A DNA stretch of 11,688 bases, taken from positions 8,945 to 20,632 of the forward strand of contig JAABOA010000155.1 of assembly GCA_015680635.1 (NCBI GenBank), written 5' to 3'. Numbering within the stretch: the first letter of the stretch is position 1; every line of letters starts with the position of its first letter. Source of the stretch: Lunasporangiospora selenospora (lineage: Eukaryota > Mortierellomycota > Mortierellomycetes > Mortierellales > Mortierellaceae). Positions 1 to 9,767 of the stretch are shown here, piece after piece. A program made the translations under genes and the position numbers. Below the pieces are notes generated by a model that had not been told where the DNA came from, did not search any database, and saw nothing but the letters and a program-made list of their open reading frames with translations.

Positions 1-2127
1 GCAACGGGGTCTGTGCAGATTGCGTCCTTGGTAGAGGCACCAGTTCCATCTGCAGTCCTTACTTCGCCTCCTCTAGACGCAGGGTTGGCCGACGAGGCTG
101 ACATTCCTGTTCCAGCTGTTGGTGGTGAATTACCTGACGCCAAATGGCTCATCATCGAGAAGGGCGAAGAGGACTCTGTAAACAAGAGCGGTGTTCGGCA
201 AAAGTGAAGCAGTCGAGAAGAGCGAAGCATGATCGCTAGGTCTCCAGTGTTCATATTCTCATGCAGAGCATGAGGTGCACCTTTCCGGTCACGGTATCGA
301 CGAGACCATTTCTGATAGACATTGTAGGCGTTTTGCTGGTCCTCTGCATTCTTGGTGTGATAGTTATAGGTCTCCAAAAAGGGCTTGCCATGCCGCTGTA
401 CCTCATCCTGGATCTGGTCCATATCTCTCGGTGACTCGAGTGGCTCCAGATAAAAGTCGCGCAAAATCTGATCCACATCCAACCCAGAAGTGATAGCACT
501 TGGAACGGGCGGGCTTTGCTCTGAAGCATTGCTCTGAGGGTTGCTAGAGTTTGGAGGGCTAGGCCTAGCTAATAGTGACATAGTACTGCTCGACATCTTG
601 GCAATCTCTGCTCGGTTGTCGTCACTACCATAGATACTGGCTCCTGACGTGCCTGGGACTCGAGCCCGTGTAGGGAATTGGTCTTCAACGAGGCTGGCCA
701 GGTTGGTTGTGTCCGAGGTTCCTATCGTTACTGCTTGAGATTTCGGTGAAGTGCTCTTGGTGAGGTTGGGTGTACTTGCCACTGACTCAGCATGTCCAAT
801 CCGGAGGTTGGTGCCAAGATGTGGAGACGTCTGAGGAGGTACACCTCTGAAAAGTCCTTGCATTAGGTTCGAAGATAATGTAGAAGGCGCGGTCGAATTC
901 ACGGGGAGTGCCGGAGCAGAGGTGCTAGGTGCAGCTGGCTGCGAAAGAATAGACGGAACATGGTGGAATAGGCCCATCTTTTGGAGCAGGACATTGTCGA
1001 GAAGACGCATCCGATCTCTATGCCACCGAACCACCTTTTCAATGGCTGAGAATACAAATTCGTGGTAGATTTTCCCCCAATTATAGGTATAGGCTTGTAA
1101 TCCAAATCCGTCCGCAGTAATAACCACAAAGCAGTTTCGCGTCAGCATAACCTCGTCGTGGCCACTCGTGGTTACGGCATTCGGATACATCTTGACATCC
1201 TCCAATTGTCGCTTTGGTAGCTGTTGTGAAGAGTGAGTGGATGTTTTGTGCGAATGCTGTAAACTTGAGCTTTCTGCAAGTGAGCTCCTGCGCGAGTGGG
1301 TTCGATCGCTACCCATGCTTGTCCTACGGCCATAGTAGCTGGAACTTGACCCGTCACTTAGATCCTGAATACCTCCAATGAGAATAAACCGAATGTTGGT
1401 CATGTCGCCTCCATAGGATTTCCTCGTGCCACTGGATGCCTTGTACTCCTTGTATCGGTTGGAATCCGACATGGACCGGATTAAGAGTGGCGAGAAGTGA
1501 ACGCTCACATCCGTCAGGATCTCGTCCAACTCCAACAAGAATGAGTCCATAATCCATGGAGGCATAGAATACTCCAGCTGAAGCGATTGCACAGCTGGAT
1601 TCTTCCAGTGATGAGCATGCTGCAGGACCAAAAACGATGGCTCAATGAAGTTCTTCTGGATTCGTTCCCCAATTAGCGGTTCACCATCAGTTTCGTCTAC
1701 ATCATTCCGTCTGTCGCGTGCACTTGGGCAGAGTCCTTGGGCGATGGATGTTTCGATAATGTCATCGCAAAGACTTTGTCTGAAGCTCTTGTTGATGGCG
1801 TCTAGGAGAGCTGTAGCATTGACATTGCCTTGGGCCCATACTTCGATCATCAGCTTGTACTTGCCCTTGGACGTTTCGCGCTCACTTCCATGTGGGAAGG
1901 TATCGAAGTACTTTTGAATGACCTCTTTGTCGTATTCTCCTTCCTGATAGCCAACCTCCATAACAGGCCGATTGTTTTGCCCCAAGACGGTTAAGCAAAC
2001 ACCTGCTACTCCAATTCCAACGAGTGCCTCCATTGGTGTCGGCGCACGACCCTGTACAGCGTTGTAAAAGAACGAAAAGTCACCAATCTGGAGCTGATGG
2101 GCTTGTCCCGCACTAGTTAAAGGAGAA

Positions 2128-2158
<31 letters not shown>

Positions 2159-5100
2159 AGGTTACAATGTTGAGTTGCTGGACAAGAGCAAGGTATGTCT
2201 TATCAAGGGCGCTAGAAATGAAAAGCAATTTGGTATTACCGGTCATGGACTCGATCGCTTAGGGAAGGTCTCCCAAACTGAGCATGGTAATGCCTTGACA
2301 ATGCATTGACTTTGTCTGATCCTGTAAGGGGACTGAGGTAGAGACACAAGTTTTGCTTCAGATACATCATGAAAGCATAGGGGACATTGATAAAAGGAGG
2401 AATATCCAAAATCTGACGCGATGGCTCCATGCGATCCACAGGAAGGATAAAGTCAACATCCTAGTTAAGAGAGAGAGAGAGAGTGTGTGTGTGTATGTGT
2501 GTATGTGTGTATAAGAAGGAGTTGTTAATATTCAGAGAGGAAAATGTCTCGTTGTATAGGACTTGTTTTCAACTCTCACTTACCGCCTGAGTGAGCTTCA
2601 AAGTCGAGTTTCGAGAAAGGAATGTCGAGACAACAGAGAGGACAACAGAGTTGTAGAATTTGCTCTCCAGCATGGAAAAGAGTTCCCCAGTGACATTTTT
2701 GCCAGGTGGTTCAACACCATAGACTTCAATCGCCAGTTCTCTGGTCTCGGTCCGAATGACTGGTGGTGCAGTGACTCTTGACCCAGGTGAAGCAGTAGGT
2801 GAAGGACGGGGACTATTGGCGTGGGAGCTTCCCTCGTCCAGCCCTGGATCCACAGCAATCACCGATGATGTATCGTCTCCTCTGCTGGCGCTGTTGCCTA
2901 CGTTCAAGTGAGGTCCTTTCCCATCCTCCGTTTCGTGCTCTGGGTGAATCTCGATTTCGCTTAGTCTCAAGAAAACGACAATCTTCTTGGTCGGGTCATG
3001 ATCATCGATACTCTCCACGACATAAAAGTTCCTCCGGTTTTGGACAGCAAACGGATAAAGGATCGAATGAGCAACACTCTTGGTCGCCTGCCCTGGCTTG
3101 ACGCGCCAATGCAAGGGCCAAGCAGCACGATAAACCAACGGGCATGCAAACTCTCCAGGCTTGAACTTTCGTGCATCGGATATCTCTTCACCTGATCGGG
3201 ACCCTCCTGTAACAATAGCCTCGTCATCTTGGGACAAGTCTTCCGAGTCGTCGTAGTCCGATCCCGATCCCGAGTCTGCATTGGGGTCCAAGTCATCATT
3301 CGGCACCAGGTATTTACTGCAGTTGCGGGTTTCGTTTAAGGATTGAAGTAACGTCAGCTGGTTGACCTTGATACACAGGTTGCTGATGGATCTCCTCACA
3401 TGGTCGACTATCCTGTTACATTCTCCCTCTGAGAGTGATTTCGAGAAGAAATACATCTGGACATAGGTCTCCTTGGGGACAAGGATGAGCCAGAATTCGC
3501 GCTTTTTGACTGGGGGTCTCTTTTGTGAGCTCAGGTCAATACGGCTCGATTCAGGCGATGGCTTCACGGAGAGTGGTTTAGGCTTGGGAAGGATGACAAT
3601 GCCCAGACCATGGCAAAGATCGCTGGGTGGTGCCATAGATGAGTCATCATCATGGCATGCTCCAGAAAGAGATGGAAGATCCTCATTCTCTGCCCCATCA
3701 TTCTCCTGGGTGGTTGGACTGCCACTCATCGAGTTTGTTGCGTTGTTGTCAGTATTTCCTTCATCCGGAGAGTCGCCTTCCATAAGACAGAAAAAGTCTC
3801 CACACTGATGAAGCTCGAAAGGATACATGTTGGCTCGTCCCAGTTCCTGCATGAAGATATCGTATCCCCTTCTTTGCTTCACAAATGTCAGTGGCAGGGT
3901 CATTGATGTCGGGAAGTTTACAAAGCCGTTCTTGGTCTTGAGTTGGGACTCCACAAGATTGAGAATATCAACCGTTATAGGGGATACACTAAGCAGTCCG
4001 TGCATGATCTCCTCCTTAAGAAGCCACTCCAGTCTGGACTCGGTATCTGCAATGGCCTCGATTTGAGCCGAATCCAAAGTAGGGAACTGGTATTGAAGAG
4101 TACGAATGCCTCCCAATTGGCCACTGTCGATACTGATCTTGGAATCCGACTCTATTGACTTTAGTGTCGGTCCTGAGTAGTCCTCTGCCTGAGGCAATGA
4201 TAGGATTACCAAGTGGAGTATGGCTATTGTTCCATCCGCCGAATCAACAGGTCGTGATTCAAATCCAATCTTTGATGGCGCGTAGTCCTGCTCCTTGCCA
4301 TCCTCCTCTTTGTACAAGTAGGAAAGTGGCAGCTCTGTAGTCGGGAATGTAACGGAAGGCCTCATGTTGGCTTGGTCCAAGTCTGCGGGGGGAGTCAGGG
4401 GCTTCTGGAAAGAGCATTCAAGCTGAAGGAAAAATGGACGCTCTGCACTTTCAATAACCTCAGCCAACGCGTCGTCCATGTCGGCATCAATCGATCCAGA
4501 GCGAGAAACACTAGGTGATCGCTTTCGCGACTTCACTTTGGTAGACTTGGGCGTGCTCTTTCGTAGTGGAGGTCGGTAAAAGTATACATGTTCTGAGGCT
4601 GGGACTGGAGAAATGTTGAATGAATACCTGAGAACGTTTGAGAATCGTTCACGGATATCTGCCGCTTCATCTCTATCACTAAAGTATAAAATAATCAAGT
4701 TAGAGCTGTACTAGGAGCAACAGTCTTCTTCCAATTAACCCATTTGGATCAAAACTCTGCTGTAGTCCTAACCTTAGTGATCCATCGCGTCTTCCTTGCT
4801 CCAATGTATTCAAGAAGCCAGTAATGTTGATATCAACTGTTGTCCTGGTACAAATTTGGCATGCTTTCTTCAGGTCCTCTTTATCGACTAGATGACCTTC
4901 AATGAGTGAAGCATAGATCGTCTTTGCAAAGCTGTGAGAGAACGCAATGTTGATGGTGTCGCTTAGGTTTGTCGTTGATTCCCACAGTCGTGTGCGGTTC
5001 TTGAGCCGGTCATTCACGGCCTCGAACATGAGAGGCTGGATCAAGAACAGACTCTGGGAGGGGGCTGGGCTTCGCTGGTTTAAGGTTCCAGGCCGAATAT

Positions 5101-8100
5101 CAAACGACGTCGTGCTGATATCCATGGTGCTGACGCTATACTCAGAGTAATCTCCTGTAAGAGGTTTGCTTCGCATACACTCAAAGACGAGGCAGCTCAA
5201 AAAGTCATGTCTGGCAAGTTCTGTCGCTTGAGCATTTTGCTGTTTTGGGGGAAGTGATCGCAGTTTAGAGATGTGAGCAATAACAGATCCAAGTTTGGGT
5301 ATGATGGCGAGAAGGAACACGCGAGGATTAGGTATCTTGACAAAGCATCGGATATCCTGGAATGAATGTGCACAGTGGAATGCCATAAGGGCTTGTCGAA
5401 TCTCTGGGCTATCCTTAATTGACATCTTGATATCCATAAAGAACTGACTGCAGGCATCGTCCTCACCTCCAGCCATAATCTCACCATCCGCAAGTTGTGA
5501 GAGTGATTTCTCCATGTACAAATGGAGAATAGCTAGATCACGGTCTTCACAACAGAGTTCTCGGATCTGCTCCTTATACTCTGACATCAGGTCGGATTCT
5601 CCAGGGGTGGGTGCTGCCTCGACCTCTAAAGCAACTTGGTGGAGACTGGTGCTACTCATGTTGGCATGTCTGCTCATGTAAAGATCTCTTGCGACAGTCG
5701 ACGATACAATCAATGGTTGAGTGTTTTCTCCAGTAGAAGACGATGTTGTAAGGCCGAGAGTGTGCATACATTTCCTATGAAGTTCATTCTCGGATCCTTG
5801 ATTGCTGACTTTGCCTAATGAACATTTCCTGGGAGCTTCATAGGCAAGAGTAATGAATCTCTGTTGTCGCAGGAGAGATGATGGATCAAACAACCAAGGG
5901 TACATGAAGCCATCGTCGGATTGTGGCAGGACGGGAGGTCGCAGCCTGAGTCGACCGATCGTATGGATTGCCTCAAAAGTCGCAAGACGGGAGAGGATTA
6001 GCCGGTCTACGACGATAATATCCGATTTGACTCTTCTAAAGACGTTTTTCCGTAGAGAATCTGTGATCGGCTCCATCCAAATCTCAGTCACCAGTTCCCC
6101 AGTAACAGAGCTTCTGAAAATGAGATACTGGAGGGCGCAGTATTGCGTCCGCAAGAGGGAGCCTTGTGGCTTTGATAGCTCAATCTCTTTGCAGAAAACA
6201 ACACGGTTTGGCAAAACAGACGCCAGCAGAAAACCTTCGCTCAAACGCTGGGCGCATAGGAACTGGAAGGCTAGGTCTTGACTTGCCATCAAGTTGTTCT
6301 CAGTAAGATAGGCGTAGTCCCGAACTTGGTCCTTCCATCCCCAGTGCTTATGAAGTAGATATGACCTCATGACGGATTCTTCGCCGATGGGTTCCGAAAC
6401 ATGTGTGTGGAAATCGTCAGCTGCTGTTTCAGATGTTTGACCTTGTGGGGCCTCATAGATTATATGTCGCATCATTAATCGGTGGAGGGGTCGCCGGCAC
6501 TCGAGAATCTTTGCTTGTAATGTGTCCGCCTCTGACTTTGTCTTGATGTCCTGCTCCGCCATGGTGACTTGGAAGTTGGTTAATCGCACTTGGATATCCT
6601 TTGCTATCCTTCGTCTTAGAGCTAGAGGCACCTCAAAAAACCGAAGCTGGACCTTGAGGATCGAGACACTGGGCTCAGTGAAAAGGCGAAGTTCGCAGAA
6701 CCATGTACTCTTGGTTGTTGTCTGAGTCTTCTCTGGTGATTGACATGTCTTGACAAAGACATCCCCGGTGACAAACGAGGCCCATGACTGTTGGAAATAC
6801 TCCCGGATCCGTTCCACAGTTGTATCCAGAGTTTCGTTGTATCGAATGAGTGAATGGTCCGTGTCCAAAGCCGTTGGGAGAAAAGCTGGAGGTGGAACGG
6901 ATAGAAGCGCATCAAACTCAAACTCACTGTACCAACATCTGCTGAACTGGTAATCCGCATCTTTGGCAAATCCAGCCCATTGCTCTGAGAATCGAGATAG
7001 GTATACAGAGAGATCGTCCTTATCTTGATCTAGGACTGTCATGCCTTGAATACCGGTTCGACGAGCACGCTCTTTGCTCTTTGCGCGTTGGGTCCAGAGT
7101 GCCTGGTTGGCTGTCGCATGAGAGAAGCTGAGTCCGCGTAGGGCAACATCCGAGTCGCTCAGATTCACGATGTAGCGATGTAGTCGGAATACTTTGGCGT
7201 ACACAGAGTGATTGGCACTAACCGGTGCGTGTTGTGAGTTCAGAAAATGGATTGCAAATGCTTGATAGGCAATAATATCAATCTCAATCTTGGGTGACTC
7301 GAATCGATCAAAGTAGTTCGTTGATAGTCCAGCGCTTGACATTGGTCCTTTAATTTTGTACTGAACCGTCACGTTTGGTAGCCATGCCAGAGTCATCGTA
7401 ATCATGTATCGTTCCATGGATGGCCGTTCTCGATCAGGCGCCACTGAGACACCTTTGATCCTGAATCCTTGGCGGCTTCGGGCTCCAACAAGCTTCTCCA
7501 CGGGTATATTCAGCAGATACTCTTTGCAGGCTGTCTGCATCATCTTGATGGGTTCTGGAGAGCTCTTTGGGTCCCATGGGAAGTTGGCGAGAGAATAGCT
7601 GATCGAGTCGTCCCTGTCGTCAAAATCGTCCAGACCGGGTCGTGGCTTTAGAAGACAAAGCTCTCGTATCAGGAATGCTCGGTGATATGTATTCGGAGCG
7701 ACACGCGCAGCTGCAGGGCCATGAGATCTCGCAAAGTAATCGATGGGGCTGCAGTCCTGCGAGTACATAAACTTTCCAAGCGTTGCCTCTGTCACAAAGC
7801 GAAGAATCTCTGTGTCCTGAATAAAGCCCCAGTTACAGCTTGGAATAGAAACTTCTCGACCGCCTAATTGGATAATTGAGCAGGATACATCAAGTTCCAT
7901 GAGACGTCGAAGGATCGAACTTCCGTGAAGCAGGTTTGATTTTACAACACCGTCAGTGATAAGAGCCATCGAAGGTGATGCTCCCTCAGCCATCATGCCT
8001 AGCGCAAACAGTCCAGCTGTCAGCGTATATGAGAGATTAGCTCCTGATAAACCAACGCCCCACGATTTTCGATGGCTGATGTCGTCTTCTAAATCCATCT

Positions 8101-9215
8101 CCGCATTCTCGTCGTCCACAGCATCCTCAACTGCCAGAGAGTATCCGAGGCTCTCTCGCGCCGAGCGCAGGTCGCTTCTAAATTTGGCAAGCTTTGACTG
8201 AAACTGAGAGAGCTGATGGCGGAGAACTCTCAGGACAGAGGGAAGGTTTGACTCTGTCAAAACTGCATCCTGGAGGAGGATCCTCATTGTTGGAAAGTTG
8301 GACAGAATCTCTCCTGTGTGAACGTTGCTGGCGAACTGTGAGCACTCCGCGATGACTGTAATATGGATATCGGTCTGTTGTTCCGAAATGAAAGAGAAGT
8401 GGTATTAGTTATTGTTTTTTTTATCGACACAATTAAATTGGTAGCAACTTGATTAACGAGTGGAGACATGTATATAATTTTTACCTGAACAAAATCTTCT
8501 TTCATCCCTGGACACGAGAACTTCTCTGACAAGCCGGTCAGGCACTTTGAGAGTCTGTAATGCAAGGTTGATGTCTGATATTAGTGCTGATAACATTACA
8601 GAAGCTGAAGAGCACGCTTTTGGCTAAACTCTGAGATTGACATACGTTTCCATGACCTGACCCATAACAATTTTTGTCCCGCCCGAGTCGACTGTGAGCA
8701 CAGATGAACTGACATCAACCAAGAAAACCGTTCTATACTGCTTGTTGATGTAAAAGACGCGCGTCTGGGGCACAAGTCGCATATTGCTGGTTGTCAACTT
8801 TTGATCATGGGGCGGGTCCTCTGCCCATGGAAGATGCTTGTCCGTTGAACCATGAAGTACATCGATGGTCTAATCCCAACAAGGTTGTATAATAGTAATA
8901 TACCGAAGGGTTATTGATTACTGACTTTTTTTTAAAGAGAGATTTCTGTTGTTCCATAGTCACCGCTAGAACCGAGTAAATGCCTACCTCTGACTTTAGA
9001 GCCGCCACAGAACGGAAGAGATTCTGGAGTAAACACCCTTCAAGATCAGATCTTGAGAGCTGTTGCGAGTCCTCAATGACAATAGCCAATGTTTTGGCGT
9101 CCTCAACAAGATATTTGGGTGGTGGAATAGGCATTTTCAAGTTTGCAACAACAGCTTGCGTTTCTGACACATCATTGGATGGATTCGATGTATTGGGTGA
9201 AATAGTACCATTCAT
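1..9215 (-). CDS. SZT2: SZT2-like KICSTOR complex scaffold (C-terminus beyond the window)
   Basis: In animals SZT2 is the scaffold of KICSTOR, which recruits GATOR1 to the lysosome and so restrains TORC1. Exons seen: 9215-8988, 8869-8646, 8554-8485, 8374-4740, 4678-2584, 2460-2240 and 2112 to the left edge. All introns are GT-AG with matching phases (118, 91, 110, 61, 123 and 127 bases). The assembled protein is about 2,860 residues and still open; human SZT2 is about 3,400. Recognition rests on remembered similarity to human SZT2: an N-terminal block with DVSSS (residues 128-132), a SKCLTGL segment, ALITDG (D315), CSIIQLGG, and a C-terminal block with AYTYNWGK and LLQKMGLFHH. Low-complexity tracts (basic Ser-rich near 4480-4570, acidic near 3215-3300, Ser-rich near 1200-1345) look disordered. 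The ATG at 9215 is the first in frame, but the frame is open for about 147 codons upstream. The structure around 2113-2335 is doubtful (see findings). Family assignment is firm; exact exon edges at 4739 and 2239 are less so. Confidence 0.85.
2113..2239 (-). other. Candidate 127-base intron of SZT2, disputed
   Basis: Read as an intron it begins GTAATA and ends TTAACTAG after a long TC tract, and it joins exons in phase (CG|T, giving Arg). However, part of it (about 2170-2239) reads as plausible protein in the frame of the downstream exon, for example KLLFISSALDKTYLALVQQL. That frame continues without a stop through the TC repeat into the last exon. Either this is a real intron, or it is coding and the preceding exon carries a frame change and a stop. 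Confidence 0.45.
2125..2160. repeat. (GA)n/(TC)n microsatellite
   Basis: An imperfect GA tract on the plus strand with an uninterrupted core of 11 GA units at 2137-2158. On the gene strand it is a TC tract ending 25 bases before the last-exon acceptor. It would serve as a polypyrimidine tract if the surrounding intron is real, or would encode alternating Ser-Leu if it is translated. Confidence 0.9.
2461..2583 (-). other. SZT2 intron rich in simple repeats
   Basis: The donor is GCG|GTAAGT and the acceptor is CTTAACTAG|GAT, with phase 0 on both sides. The 123-base intron is well supported: the upstream frame stops three codons after the donor, and the downstream exon opens in frame with DVDFILPVDRMEPSRQ. 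Its 3' half is a CA-rich then TC-rich tract. Confidence 0.85.
2469..2511. repeat. Compound (GA)n-(GT)n-(TATG)n microsatellite
   Basis: On the plus strand an uninterrupted GA tract runs directly into GT repeats broken by TATG units. It lies wholly inside an SZT2 intron, immediately upstream of the acceptor on the gene strand. Confidence 0.9.
7952..8716 (-). other. von Willebrand A-like fold in SZT2 with MIDAS-type motifs
   Basis: After splicing, a predicted beta strand FLVDVSSS puts a DxSxS triplet at residues 128-132 (bases 8716-8702). A second strand ALITDG puts an aspartate at residue 315 (bases 7954-7952), followed by a helix and the strand CSIIQLGG. DxSxS plus a later (I/T)TDG is the usual layout of a metal-binding vWA domain. 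The human SZT2 N-terminus, as I remember it, carries the equivalent DLSPS and VITDG. An acidic, probably disordered insert (near DDENAEMDLEDD) lies between the motifs. The motifs are seen directly; the fold and any metal binding are inferred. Confidence 0.55.
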
Positions 9216-9556
9216 TGCTGCGGGGTCTGGTGAAAGTTCTGAGTTTGGTGATGGTAATTGTGATGATGGTGAATGAGATTCTGGATGCAAAGTTCCCGCG
9301 GGTCCTGATGCATTGAGGGATGAGGATCGACCGCTGTTCCGAGGGCTGAGGGCCGGACCAGTATCCTGTAACAATACCTCCAAGTCTCTGTCTCTATCGC
9401 CTTTACTCAAGTCATTATTCACGACGCGAGGTGGAGGCGCCGCCTCCTCTATCGGACTAGAAGACTCTTCGGAGTCTTCTTGAAAGTAGTAGCTGTGACA
9501 GTCGAGATTAACGGTCGCGTACGCATGGCGCGCATTAGCATTAATCGAACTCGAAG

Positions 9557-9655
9557 ATGATCCCAACACTGACAGACAAGGATCGCTCTGAGCTGGCCAA
9601 TGCCCAAATGGCCTACCTCGCCATGGAGTCTTATTCCATAAAGGTCCGTGAGTAA
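9557..9655 (+). CDS. Possible short ORF or first exon, antisense to the SZT2 leader
   Basis: A plus-strand frame starts at ATG 9557, the first ATG after an in-frame stop, and encodes 32 residues beginning MIPTLTDKDRSELANAQ. It ends at TAA 9653-9655. Codon choice is C/G-ending like the neighbouring real genes. The sequence C|GTGAGT at about 9648 could be a splice donor, which would make this the first exon of a longer gene. No convincing second exon was found before the convergent J-protein gene begins at 9768. I do not recognise the peptide. It may be chance, or a small divergent gene. Confidence 0.25.
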   Translation: MIPTLTDKDRSELANAQMAYLAMESYSIKVRE

Positions 9656-9749
9656 ATTAAAGCTGTCGTTGGAGGCCAGAGTCAAAAGGCAAATGTTCAT
9701 CTCGCACGTTACATGTAGCAGGACAGATAATGTGTGCTCAGCCACGCTC

Positions 9750-9755
9750 TTTATT
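9750..9755 (-). terminator. Poly(A) signal AATAAA of the J-protein gene
   Basis: On the gene strand AATAAA begins 13 bases after the TAG stop at 9770-9768. It sits in an A-rich stretch that holds a second near match (AAATAAAC). The position and sequence fit a 3'-end processing signal. Confidence 0.55.
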
Positions 9756-9767
9756 CAGTTTATTTTA

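Larger units (their letters stand above)
9216..9767 (-). promoter_or_regulatory. 5' region of SZT2 and spacer behind the J-protein gene
   Basis: This stretch separates the stop of the upstream J-protein gene from the first in-frame ATG of SZT2, so it should hold the SZT2 promoter and leader. The SZT2 frame is open back to a TAA at 9657-9659. The predicted peptide is Ser/Pro-rich (for example SSQLPSPNSELSPDP) but contains no ATG. A candidate upstream coding exon lies at 9700-9617: it starts ATG AAC ATT and ends GAG|GTAGGC, the same donor as the next SZT2 intron. I could not find a matching in-phase acceptor at a convincing distance. I saw no clear TATA box. Confidence 0.4.

Noticed and set aside
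251-529. Minus-strand and plus-strand small frames under the last SZT2 exon (for example 251-529 and 275-493)
   Set aside because: They are shadows of the long SZT2 frame, which has better codon choice and family similarity.
2125-2511. GA/GT tracts as a mobile element or CRISPR-like array
   Set aside because: They are simple dinucleotide repeats without unique spacers, terminal inverted repeats or target-site duplications.
2569-4698. A separate 709-residue protein starting MIILYF
   Set aside because: The first residues are translated intron. The block continues SZT2 after the 61-base intron, and its last few residues run past the GTAAGT donor at 2583.
4700-8287. A stand-alone 1,195-residue protein starting at the ATG at 8287
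   Set aside because: The frame continues upstream into TDIHITVIAECSQ after a proper acceptor at 8375, and this matches the SZT2 order, so the ATG is internal. The final residues at the left end are intron read-through.
8805-9569. SZT2 start at the GTG at 9569 and extension of that frame to 8805
   Set aside because: GTG is not an expected start in a eukaryotic nuclear gene. The part below 8988 runs into an intron; the correct frame resumes at 8869 as TIDVLHGS.
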